8,001 nt of DNA, taken from NCBI GenBank assembly GCA_031265725.1, contig JAISCH010000322.1, positions 1 through 8,001 of the forward strand, written 5' to 3'. Position 1 is the stretch's first letter, and the number at the start of each line of letters is the position of its first letter. The stretch is from Propionibacteriaceae bacterium. GTDB taxonomy: Bacteria > Actinomycetota > Actinomycetes > Propionibacteriales > Propionibacteriaceae. Positions 1-6,194 of the stretch are shown piece after piece. Under the pieces are notes generated by a model. It had not been told where the DNA came from. It did not search any database and worked only from the letters and a program-made list of their open reading frames with translations. The position numbers were made by a program, and so were the translations under genes.

Positions 1-221
1 CGACCGCAACTCCGCAACATGAATGCCGCCAACCCCGCTGCTCGGTAATCCGAGTCGAAGCGAAAGAGTCATGAAACAAGTAACACAGTAGTGGCCGCTG
101 TTAGACCCACGCCGAAGAATTCAGCTAAATTCAACCGCTTTGTGGAAAAAATCGACAATGAGTACTAACATTTATTTACTACACACTGTATTTGGGGAAC
201 TTCGGGGGAAGGGTGTGTGCT
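1..221. other. Intergenic region upstream of the WhiB gene
   Basis: No complete gene is visible here. A plus-strand frame open from the window edge ends at TAA (46-48) and could be the last 15 codons of an upstream gene. On the minus strand a frame from an ATG at 72-70 stays open to the edge, but it has no ribosome binding site. The A+T-rich stretch at about 116-192 is the likely promoter area for the WhiB gene. TTGTGG (140-145) followed after 17 bp by TACTAA (163-168) is the best pair I can offer, and it is weak. A purine-rich ribosome binding site (204-213) lies just before the WhiB start. Confidence 0.35.
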
Positions 222-497
222 ATGTCGGTGGTAGGTATTGAGGATTGGACTCTTCAGGCTAGATGCCGTGGGTTGCAAGACGATTTTTTTCCAGATGGTG
301 CCGATCAGAAGAAAGTGCGAGCGGTCTGCTTTGCTTGCCCAGTTCGCAATGAATGTTTAGCTGAAGCCTTGGACACCCGGATCGAGTGGGGTGTCTGGGG
401 CGGTATGACCGAACGCGAACGGCGGCGCTTGCTACGGCAACGCGGAGATGTGACCGATTGGACATCCCTGCTTTGCTCAAGCTCCCACTCCGCTTGA
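222..497 (+). CDS. WhiB-family Fe-S transcriptional regulator, WhiB4/WblA-like
   Basis: Small redox- or NO-sensing regulator of the WhiB (Wbl) family, 91 residues. The four cluster-binding cysteines are C15, C36, C39 and C45 in the family spacing C-x20-C-x2-C-x5-C. They are followed by the GVWGG turn (57-61) and a basic tail segment (ERERRRLLRQR) that contacts DNA in this family. The stretch from GVWGGMTER through the following LLRQ and ending near W80 is closest, from memory, to Mycobacterium WhiB4 and Streptomyces WblA, which act in oxidative-stress and developmental control. ATG at 222 is chosen because GGAAGG (207-212) sits 9 nt upstream and the family domain begins right after it. In-frame TTG (192) and GTG (213) would add residues not expected in the family. 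An extra cysteine, C85, lies in the tail. The gene ends 3 bp from the convergent hydrolase gene. Family assignment is firm; the subgroup is inference. Confidence 0.93.
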   Translation: MSVVGIEDWTLQARCRGLQDDFFPDGADQKKVRAVCFACPVRNECLAEALDTRIEWGVWGGMTERERRRLLRQRGDVTDWTSLLCSSSHSA

Positions 498-500
498 CCG

Positions 501-1163
501 TCACCAGCCTCTAGCGGCCCATTCGGCTAGGTGTGGGCGTTCTGTGCCTAGGGTGGTGAAATTTCCGTGGCCTGGAGCTACGACTGTGTCGTCGGTGTAG
601 CTGTCGAAGATACGTTCGACAACATCGTGGAACAAGGTGTCGAAACGCTCCGGGTCGCGGTCGGTGTTTCCCACTCCACCGGGGAATAGTGAATCGCCGG
701 AAAAGACCCACACTGGTTGTCCCGCCTCGGCGTAGGCGAGTGCCACTGAGCCGGGAGTATGCCCAGTGAGCCGGATCACCGAGAGCCAGATGCCCTCCAC
801 CCCGACGATGTCGCCTTGGCTAAGCCGTCGATCAGCTTTTACGCCGGTCTGCTCAGCGATGGAATCGGCGTCGTCGTCACCGCAGGCGGTGAGCACTCCG
901 GGGGATTTCGCCATTTCGGCGAGTGCGCGCAGATGATCCCGATGCCGATGGGTGGTGACGATCAGGCTGAGCTTCGTCCGGACGTTGGAGTCCAAAGCGG
1001 CCTCGCTCAACAATTTACGGATAGCGGGGGAATCGGCGGCGGCGTCGATCAGGATTTGCTGGCCACTGGCTTTAGCAGTGAGCAGATAGACGTTGTTATC
1101 CATAGAGGAGACAGCAGTGCGTCTGATAGAAACTTTGGGGGTATCTGCGATGAGGCTGGTCAC
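501..1163 (-). CDS. MBL-fold metallo-hydrolase, glyoxalase II-like
   Basis: Cytoplasmic binuclear metal hydrolase of the metallo-beta-lactamase fold, 220 residues, with the full ligand set. The THRHRDH motif supplies H72, H74, D76 and H77; TGHTPGS supplies H135; FSGDSLF supplies D157; and APGHG supplies H199. The spacing and the GHTPGS and SGDSLF motifs are those of the hydroxyacylglutathione hydrolase (glyoxalase II)-like branch, whose members cleave thioesters or other acyl compounds. The substrate cannot be told from sequence, and actinobacteria usually use mycothiol rather than glutathione. GTG at 1163 is chosen because the family fold begins near residue 11 and a consensus -10 box ends 6 nt before it, which suggests a leaderless mRNA. 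A shorter protein starting at M21 is possible. It is separated from the lactate operon by a terminator and so is probably a single-gene unit. Confidence 0.9.
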   Translation of the reverse strand: MTSLIADTPKVSIRRTAVSSMDNNVYLLTAKASGQQILIDAAADSPAIRKLLSEAALDSNVRTKLSLIVTTHRHRDHLRALAEMAKSPGVLTACGDDDADSIAEQTGVKADRRLSQGDIVGVEGIWLSVIRLTGHTPGSVALAYAEAGQPVWVFSGDSLFPGGVGNTDRDPERFDTLFHDVVERIFDSYTDDTVVAPGHGNFTTLGTERPHLAEWAARGW

Positions 1164-1169
1164 CCGCTA

Positions 1170-1175
1170 ATTATA
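1170..1175 (-). promoter_or_regulatory. Consensus -10 box of the hydrolase gene
   Basis: Read on the minus strand this is a perfect TATAAT. Six bases (TAGCGG) separate it from the GTG start at 1163, so transcription would be expected to begin at or next to the start codon, giving a leaderless mRNA as is common in actinobacteria. No good -35 hexamer is visible 16-19 bp upstream. Confidence 0.6.
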
Positions 1176-1177
1176 AG

Positions 1178-1190
1178 GTGTCACTGACAC
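1178..1190. promoter_or_regulatory. 13-bp palindrome, candidate operator
   Basis: GTGTCA-C-TGACAC is a perfect inverted repeat with 6-bp arms and a single central base. It starts 3 bp upstream of the TATAAT box, inside the -35/-10 spacer of the hydrolase promoter, where a bound dimeric repressor would block RNA polymerase. The regulator is unknown and is not evident among the genes in the window. Confidence 0.4.
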
Positions 1191-1288
1191 TGACGGGCTG
1201 AGAGACCGCGCCAACAGGGTAGCTGACTTGCAACGGGATAATGGCGCGCTGGCCGCGTTGAGAGTCAATCGACGTAGGTTCGTCCGTG

Positions 1289-1330
1289 AAAAAGGACTGA
1301 CGCCCCAGGGATGAGCTGGGGCGCCAGTCC
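1289..1330 (-). terminator. Rho-independent terminator of the lctP-dehydrogenase operon
   Basis: Positions 1294-1308 pair with 1316-1330 to give a 15-bp G+C-rich stem with a 7-nt loop (1309-1315). In the minus-strand transcript every position pairs, with one G-U wobble at 1300/1324. On the plus strand that position is an A/C mismatch. The stem is followed in the minus direction by five U (1293-1289). It lies 78 bp beyond the dehydrogenase stop codon, which shows that the leftward operon ends here and that the hydrolase gene is a separate unit. Confidence 0.9.
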
Positions 1331-1340
1331 TGTGAGAGAT

Positions 1341-1380
1341 TCGGTGATCGGGCTAAGTGGGAGGGTTGCCCGATCACCGA
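1341..1380 (-). repeat. Perfect 13-bp inverted repeat between dehydrogenase gene and terminator
   Basis: Positions 1341-1353 are exactly complementary to 1368-1380, leaving a 14-nt loop (1354-1367). The hairpin starts 27 nt after the dehydrogenase stop codon and ends 10 nt before the terminator stem. It has no U-tract on either strand, so it is not a second intrinsic terminator. It may protect the mRNA 3' end or be a structured 3'-UTR element; the role is not known. Confidence 0.75.
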
Positions 1381-1407
1381 GTGTGCGGCGTCGAGACCGC
1401 AGTGAAC

Positions 1408-4215
1408 CTACCTGGGTGCCTTCCTAACTTGCTCAGCGAGGAGTTGCAAGACGTGTTGGTAGGTCTTGCCTGTTGCTCTGGTCATCCCCAATTCGCAAGT
1501 ACGGTTGCAGGACGCGTGAGCTTCGGCGTTCAGTGTCTCCACTTCGGCTGCTTCCGGACGAGTGGCCGCTCGGGTCAGTTCAGGATGGAGCATTCCCCGG
1601 TCACCGGCGAAAGCGCAGCATCCGGTGTTGATCGGCACATTCACCTTCGTGGCTACCGCATTCGAGACCTTCACCAGCGCCGGATTCATCCCCAGCTGGG
1701 TTGAGGAGCAAGTCTGGTGAATGGTCAACGAAGCCAGCTTCGGGTATTCACCCAGAACCGGCAGAATGTGCTCGGCGACGAAAGTCACCGCATCGATGAC
1801 CTCGACCTTGACTCTCGGATCGGTCTCAATCATGTGCCGGAAACCTTCGGTGCAACTCGAAGCGTCGCAGACCGCGTAGAGCTTCCCATCCTCGGTGGCT
1901 TTCTGCAACGCGGGGAGCACGACACTCGCCATCGCCTCGTAGCCGCTGGGAATGCCCTTGGAAGACCACACCGTTCCACAACACATCTTCTCTATCTCCG
2001 GTGGGATATAGAGATTGATCCCGGCCAGTCCACACAATTCCTCGAACGCGGCTTGCACGCCCTGGCCCTCAAGCGGGCCGAACATCCGGTTCACGCAAGC
2101 CGGCAGATAGACCGCAGTGATCTTCCCCGCTGGACGCGGCCTGGCCCGACGCTTGCCACCAGCGGGCAATTCCTTCGAGACCAAGGGCAGGGTGTCTTCG
2201 GAGAGAATCTTCCGGCCCAGCTTGTTGACCCCGATCACCAACGGTTGCAGCGGCGAGTGCGCGACGCTCATCGCCGTGCTGGCCATCGTGGTCGTGCCCT
2301 TCCAATGCTTTGCCGCCGTCGTCCAGAAACCAGCCACCGATCCAGGGACCTGCAACTTGCGGTACTTCTTCACCAGCAGCGCGGTGTTGATCTTCATCGG
2401 GCAAGCCGTGCCACACATGCCGTCCACCGCACAGGTGTGGACGCCTTGATACTTGTAAAGCTCCTCCAGCCGTTGCGCACGATCACGGTCCCCTTCAGCC
2501 AAGGCGTACTCGATCTCCCGACGGATGACGATGCGTTGCCGGGGAGTGAGCGTGATATTGCGCGCCGGGCAAACCGGCTCGCAGTAGCCGCACTCCACGC
2601 AGCGGTCAACCGTATCGTCCACCGCGACCGGGGCTTTGATGTGCTTCATGTGCAAGTCGGGGTCATCGGTGATGACCACATTGTCATTGAGCAGGCCGTT
2701 GGGATCGAATAATTCCTTGACCCCCACCATGACCTCATACAACTCACGGCCATACTGCCGCTCCACGAATGGGGCCATCACCCGCCCGGTGCCGTGTTCG
2801 GCTTTCAACGAGCCGGAGTAGTGCAGCACCACGTCCACCATCGCTTCGGTGAAGTCGTGGTAACGCTGCATGGCCTCGTCACCTTCGTAACGGTCCACGA
2901 TCATGAAGTGGATATTCCCGTCCTTGGCGTGGCCGAAGATGACGGAGTCCTCGTAGCGGTACTCGTCGAAGAGTTTGGACAATTCGACACAGGTGTTCGC
3001 CAGCGACGCCACCGGGACCACGACGTCCTCCAGCAAAGCGGTGGTGCCGAGCTTGCGCGCCCCAGCCACCGATGTGTAGAGGCCGTTGCGCAGCACCCAG
3101 AGGTCCGCGCGGAGGACCGGATCGTCGGCCAACGGGACTGGCTGCTGCACCGGAAGTTTTGCCAAGACCGGCTTGGCACCTTCGGTGAGAGCTTCCAACT
3201 GCTCTTTGCTGGTCGCTTGGTATTCCAACAGCAACGCGGCTTGGTCTTTGACGTTCAGTCTCTTGATGAGATCAGGGGTGTCGTCAAAGGCCTGGCCCAC
3301 CCGCAGCGAGGTGGAGTCCATCAGTTCCAAGGTGGCCGCACCGGATTCCACCAACGCCGGAAGCGCGGAATTGGCTTGGAACAGATCGTCAAAGACGACC
3401 AGCGCGGTCTTCACGAAGGAACGGATCGGCACCGTGCGGAAAGTCGCTGAGGCGATGAAGCCGAGGGTGCCCTCGGAGCCGATCATCAAATGGGTGAAAA
3501 TGTCGATGGGCTTGGAGTGGTCCACGAATGAGTTGATCCCGTACCCCATCGTGTTCTTCATGGAGAATTGTTGCTTGATCTTCTCCACTGAATGCGGGTT
3601 GGCGTTCACCCGGTCGCGGAGTTTGATCAGACCCGCGTAAATCTCTGGTTCAGTCAGCCTGAGTTTCTCGTCGGCGTCGGACGCGCCGGTGTCGATGACT
3701 GTCCCGCTCGGAAGCACGACAACCAGTGACTCGAGAGTCTTATAAGTGTTCTCCACCGTGCCACAGGCCATGCCGGAGGAGTTGTTGGCCACCACACCGC
3801 CCACAGTGCAGGCTTTGGAGCTGGCCGGGTCGGGGCCGAATTTGGTGCCATAGGGAGCGAGGTACGCATTGACCGTCTGAACGGTCAAACCCGGCTCCAC
3901 GCGCACTCTGGCGCCGTTGTCGAGCACTTCGATGCCAGTGAAGTTCCGCCGCACGTCCACGAGCACCTTGTCGGTGCCCGCCTGCCCGGAGAGGCTGGTG
4001 CCACCGGAACGGAAAGTCAACGAAGTCCCGGCCTGGGAGGCCGCCCGGAGTAACCGGGCGACCTCCTCAGCATTCTTCGGGACGGCGATGGTGCTCGGGT
4101 AGAGCAGGAAGTGTGAAGCGTCATGGGCTACCGCCCGGCGCTCGAATTCACCGTCCCGAATCTGAATTGGATCGCTGACGTATTGCCGGAACGATTCAGC
4201 GACCTTGGCCGTCAT
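1408..4215 (-). CDS. FAD- and Fe-S-containing D-lactate dehydrogenase-type oxidoreductase
   Basis: Large respiratory 2-hydroxyacid dehydrogenase, 935 residues, with three parts in the order seen in quinone- or cytochrome-linked D-lactate dehydrogenases and the YdiJ-type D-2-hydroxyglutarate dehydrogenase. Residues about 36-265 are a PCMH-type FAD-binding domain (RSGGTSLSGQ at 69-78, GSEGTLGF at 246-253). Residues about 266-515 are the FAD-oxidase C-terminal domain (GHAKDGNIH at 428-436, AEHGTGR at 472-478). Next comes a ferredoxin-like pair: C539, C542, C545, C549, then C595, D598, C601, C605. The C-terminal third holds two cysteine-rich CCG domains with C707, C745-C746, C783, C788 and C836, C866-C867, C903, C907. 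It lacks a signal peptide and evident membrane spans, so it probably sits on the inner face of the membrane and passes electrons to quinone. The start ATG lies 4 bp after the permease stop with GGGGG upstream, which suggests translational coupling. Pairing with a lactate permease makes D-lactate the best substrate guess; glycolate or D-2-hydroxyglutarate are alternatives. Confidence 0.9.
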   Translation of the reverse strand: MTAKVAESFRQYVSDPIQIRDGEFERRAVAHDASHFLLYPSTIAVPKNAEEVARLLRAASQAGTSLTFRSGGTSLSGQAGTDKVLVDVRRNFTGIEVLDNGARVRVEPGLTVQTVNAYLAPYGTKFGPDPASSKACTVGGVVANNSSGMACGTVENTYKTLESLVVVLPSGTVIDTGASDADEKLRLTEPEIYAGLIKLRDRVNANPHSVEKIKQQFSMKNTMGYGINSFVDHSKPIDIFTHLMIGSEGTLGFIASATFRTVPIRSFVKTALVVFDDLFQANSALPALVESGAATLELMDSTSLRVGQAFDDTPDLIKRLNVKDQAALLLEYQATSKEQLEALTEGAKPVLAKLPVQQPVPLADDPVLRADLWVLRNGLYTSVAGARKLGTTALLEDVVVPVASLANTCVELSKLFDEYRYEDSVIFGHAKDGNIHFMIVDRYEGDEAMQRYHDFTEAMVDVVLHYSGSLKAEHGTGRVMAPFVERQYGRELYEVMVGVKELFDPNGLLNDNVVITDDPDLHMKHIKAPVAVDDTVDRCVECGYCEPVCPARNITLTPRQRIVIRREIEYALAEGDRDRAQRLEELYKYQGVHTCAVDGMCGTACPMKINTALLVKKYRKLQVPGSVAGFWTTAAKHWKGTTTMASTAMSVAHSPLQPLVIGVNKLGRKILSEDTLPLVSKELPAGGKRRARPRPAGKITAVYLPACVNRMFGPLEGQGVQAAFEELCGLAGINLYIPPEIEKMCCGTVWSSKGIPSGYEAMASVVLPALQKATEDGKLYAVCDASSCTEGFRHMIETDPRVKVEVIDAVTFVAEHILPVLGEYPKLASLTIHQTCSSTQLGMNPALVKVSNAVATKVNVPINTGCCAFAGDRGMLHPELTRAATRPEAAEVETLNAEAHASCNRTCELGMTRATGKTYQHVLQLLAEQVRKAPR

Positions 4216-4219
4216 TCGA

Positions 4220-5998
4220 CTACCCCCACAACTGTCCGGGTAGCGGGATCATGCCGGTGAGGACGGTGGCCTGCAACGTCACCAGGATGGCGAAGATGAT
4301 CAGCAGGACTAGCGACCAGCCGATGACCTTACGGAAGATCACACCTTCCTGGTTGACCATGCCAGCGGCTGCCGCCGCGACAGACAGCGACTGCGGGGAA
4401 ATCATCTTGCCCATGCAGCCACCGGTCGAGTTCGACGTGGTCATCAGAACCTGATGCTCGACACCCCAGCCCGGAACGTTGCCAGCAGCAGTTGCCTGCA
4501 TTGTGCCGAACAGCGCGTTGGAGGAAGTGTCCGAACCGGTGATCGCAACACCCAGCCAACCGAGGATTGGCGAGATGAAGGCGAACGCCGCGCCGGTGCC
4601 GAACGCCAAAGCGGTGCCCAGGGAGATGGTGATGCCGGAAGCATTCATGATGTAGGCGATTCCCAAGACACTGGCGATGGTGATGATCGTCCACTTCAGG
4701 GTGACGATGGTCTTGCCGAAGACACCGAAGGCCACACCAGCGTTCATCTTATAGACGAGGAACGTGATTAGGCCGCCGATGAAGAGCAGCGTACCGGTGG
4801 AGAGCACCGACCAGAGGTTGACCGAATTGCTCAGGCAAAGAGCCGTGCTGGGGGCTTCCTTGAAGCATTCATCGAGGCCTGGCCAAGTGAACACCAAGTT
4901 GCCCGCAACTTTCGTCCCATCAGGAGCGGTGTAGCCACCGGCCCAGTTGGTGATAGCGGACTTGATCGCCGGAACCTGCGAGATGGAGAAGATGGCCACA
5001 ACGATGGCATAAGGAGCGACGGCTCCCCAGACCCGAGCCCCACCAGTGGTGAGCTGTGCCGGAGTCTTCTCTTCCTCGTCTTCGGCGAATTCCGCCAGCA
5101 CCGGATTCTTCGGCTTTACGAAACGCAGCACCAACAGGATCGCCAGGATGCAGGCGACGGACGCGATGACATCGGTGATCTGGTATCCGATGAAGTTCGC
5201 CGACAGGAACTGGAAGATGGCAAAGACCACACCAGCGGTGAGCGCGATGTGCCAGGTGTCCTTGAGGCCGCGGATGCCGTCAACCAGGAAGACCAGGAAC
5301 AACGGGACGATCATGGCCATGAACGGCGACTGGCGGCCAGCCATGGCGCCGAATGCCTCGACCAGCGGCGCGTTGTTGATTACGCCATCGGTGATGATCT
5401 CAGGATTGATGCCTTCCAGCTTGAAAGCTGAACCGGATGGGCCGAGCGCCGTAATCGGAGCACCCATAGCGCCGAACGCCACCGGAGCGGTGTTGGCTAG
5501 CATGCAGACGACAGCGGACTTGAGTGGTTTCATGCCGGCGGCAACCATCATTGCCGCAGTGATAGCGACCGGGGTGCCGAAGCCAGCCAGCGCTTCGAGC
5601 AGTGCGCCGAAGCAGAAGGCGATCAGGATAGAGAGGATTCGCAGGTCGTCGGTGATGCCGCGAAGCAGGTCGCGCAGCACCTTGTCCCAGCCCTGTTTTA
5701 CGGTCAAGTTATAGATCCATACCGCAGGGATCAGAATCCACATGATCTGACAGACACCGAAGAAGATGCCGTCAATCGTTGCTGAAGTCGCCATAGCTGC
5801 TGGCATCTGCCAAACGAAGACTGCTAGCAATATGGTGACGAGAAGTGTTGTGAGTGACGCCTTCCAAGCGGCGATCTTGAAGACGCCGAGCATCACGAAC
5901 AACACGACCAGCGGAAGTGCGGCTACCAACGCCGATAGGACAAGGTTGTCACCCACCGGCTGGGGTAGCTGGTTGAAAGGTTCAAGTGGTATTAACAA
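4220..5998 (-). CDS. lctP: L-lactate permease family transporter (LctP/LldP)
   Basis: Polytopic inner-membrane carrier of the lactate permease family, 592 residues, slightly longer than E. coli LldP (551). Members import L- or D-lactate, and often glycolate, with protons. Family signatures are ALLEALAGFGTPVAI (132-146), NTAPVAFGAMGAP (169-181) and, near the C terminus, GWLGVAITGSDTSSNALFG (480-498) and GKMISPQSL (530-538). Hydrophobic segments fill most of the chain. The start is taken as TTG 5998: GAGGAG (6010-6005) lies 6 nt before it and the first membrane segment begins at about residue 19. The frame is open upstream to an ATG at 6145, but that extra stretch is charged, runs through the promoter and operators, and does not resemble the family. 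A soluble-looking loop at about 351-393 carries C378 and C388. First gene of the operon with the dehydrogenase. Confidence 0.93.
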   Translation of the reverse strand: MLIPLEPFNQLPQPVGDNLVLSALVAALPLVVLFVMLGVFKIAAWKASLTTLLVTILLAVFVWQMPAAMATSATIDGIFFGVCQIMWILIPAVWIYNLTVKQGWDKVLRDLLRGITDDLRILSILIAFCFGALLEALAGFGTPVAITAAMMVAAGMKPLKSAVVCMLANTAPVAFGAMGAPITALGPSGSAFKLEGINPEIITDGVINNAPLVEAFGAMAGRQSPFMAMIVPLFLVFLVDGIRGLKDTWHIALTAGVVFAIFQFLSANFIGYQITDVIASVACILAILLVLRFVKPKNPVLAEFAEDEEEKTPAQLTTGGARVWGAVAPYAIVVAIFSISQVPAIKSAITNWAGGYTAPDGTKVAGNLVFTWPGLDECFKEAPSTALCLSNSVNLWSVLSTGTLLFIGGLITFLVYKMNAGVAFGVFGKTIVTLKWTIITIASVLGIAYIMNASGITISLGTALAFGTGAAFAFISPILGWLGVAITGSDTSSNALFGTMQATAAGNVPGWGVEHQVLMTTSNSTGGCMGKMISPQSLSVAAAAAGMVNQEGVIFRKVIGWSLVLLIIFAILVTLQATVLTGMIPLPGQLWG

Positions 5999-6004
5999 AA
6001 TTAT

Positions 6005-6010
6005 CTCCTC
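6005..6010 (-). promoter_or_regulatory. Ribosome binding site deciding the lctP TTG start
   Basis: On the minus strand this reads GAGGAG, 6 nt before TTG (5998-5996). No ATG or GTG lies in frame at a suitable distance, so this site is the main reason for taking TTG as the start rather than the distant ATG at 6145. Confidence 0.75.
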
Positions 6011-6031
6011 GCTGAGATGGTGATAACATAG

Positions 6032-6060
6032 ATTGTCGAACAAGTTGACCGGCTTAGCAA
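6032..6060 (-). promoter_or_regulatory. Candidate promoter of the lctP operon
   Basis: On the minus strand TTGCTA (6060-6055) and GACAAT (6037-6032) are separated by 17 bp, each matching the sigma-70-type consensus at four of six positions. Transcription would start near 6025, giving a leader of roughly 27 nt with the GAGGAG site inside it. An overlapping alternative -10 is TATGTT (6030-6025), which lacks a matching -35. Confidence 0.4.
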
Positions 6061-6071
6061 GACCCCTGGCC

Positions 6072-6112
6072 AAAAATGTCGGACCAAAAGTTAAAAAATG
6101 TCGGACCAAAAG
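6072..6112. promoter_or_regulatory. Two direct 19-bp operator-like repeats, 22-bp period
   Basis: An identical 19-bp sequence occurs at 6072-6090 and 6094-6112. Each copy contains TGTCGGACCA (6077-6086 and 6099-6108), whose middle, GTCnGAC, is a palindrome of the GTnnnAC form. FadR- and LldR-type GntR regulators bind sites of the type TnGTnnnACnA. The 22-bp period places both sites on about the same face of the helix. They lie between lctP and the divergent GntR gene, so they are probably its operators. They sit just upstream of the proposed lctP -35 box rather than over it, so activation, roadblock or autoregulation of the GntR gene are all open. Confidence 0.7.
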
Positions 6113-6194
6113 ATGTTCCCCGCCAGCGAAACGCCGGGTGAACACCCTTGGACCTACTGATGCTAAGCAACATTAAGCAGCGCGGAGTTTTGAA

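Noticed and set aside
116..132. GAATT/AATTC inverted repeat upstream of the WhiB gene
   Set aside because: Five-base arms in A+T-rich DNA are expected by chance.
142..150. TGTGGAAAA, one mismatch from a DnaA box
   Set aside because: A single imperfect copy with no cluster and no replication genes nearby; expected by chance.
759..1187. Plus-strand open frame of 142 codons opposite the hydrolase
   Set aside because: Covers the metal-ligand region of the MBL gene on the other strand; shadow frame.
1263..1268. Minus-strand TTGACT as a -35 for the hydrolase gene with CATTAT downstream
   Set aside because: The spacer would be 19 bp with a poor -10, while a perfect TATAAT lies much closer to the start codon.
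1717..2712. Long plus-strand open frame (331 codons) inside the dehydrogenase gene
   Set aside because: It is antisense to a strongly conserved multi-domain coding region, and its Arg-, His- and Asp-rich composition is typical of a shadow frame in G+C-rich DNA. No family motif or ribosome binding site supports it.
2794..3450. Plus-strand open frame of 218 codons opposite the FAD-oxidase domain
   Set aside because: Antisense shadow of a region with clear motifs on the other strand (GHAKDGNIH, AEHGTGR); no independent signals.
5046..5714. Plus-strand open frame of 222 codons opposite lctP
   Set aside because: Complement of the permease membrane segments; no start signals and no recognisable domain.
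6164..6179. Two TAAGCA copies 10 bp apart just before the GntR gene
   Set aside because: Only six bases each and not palindromic; too short to call an operator, though they lie in the right place.
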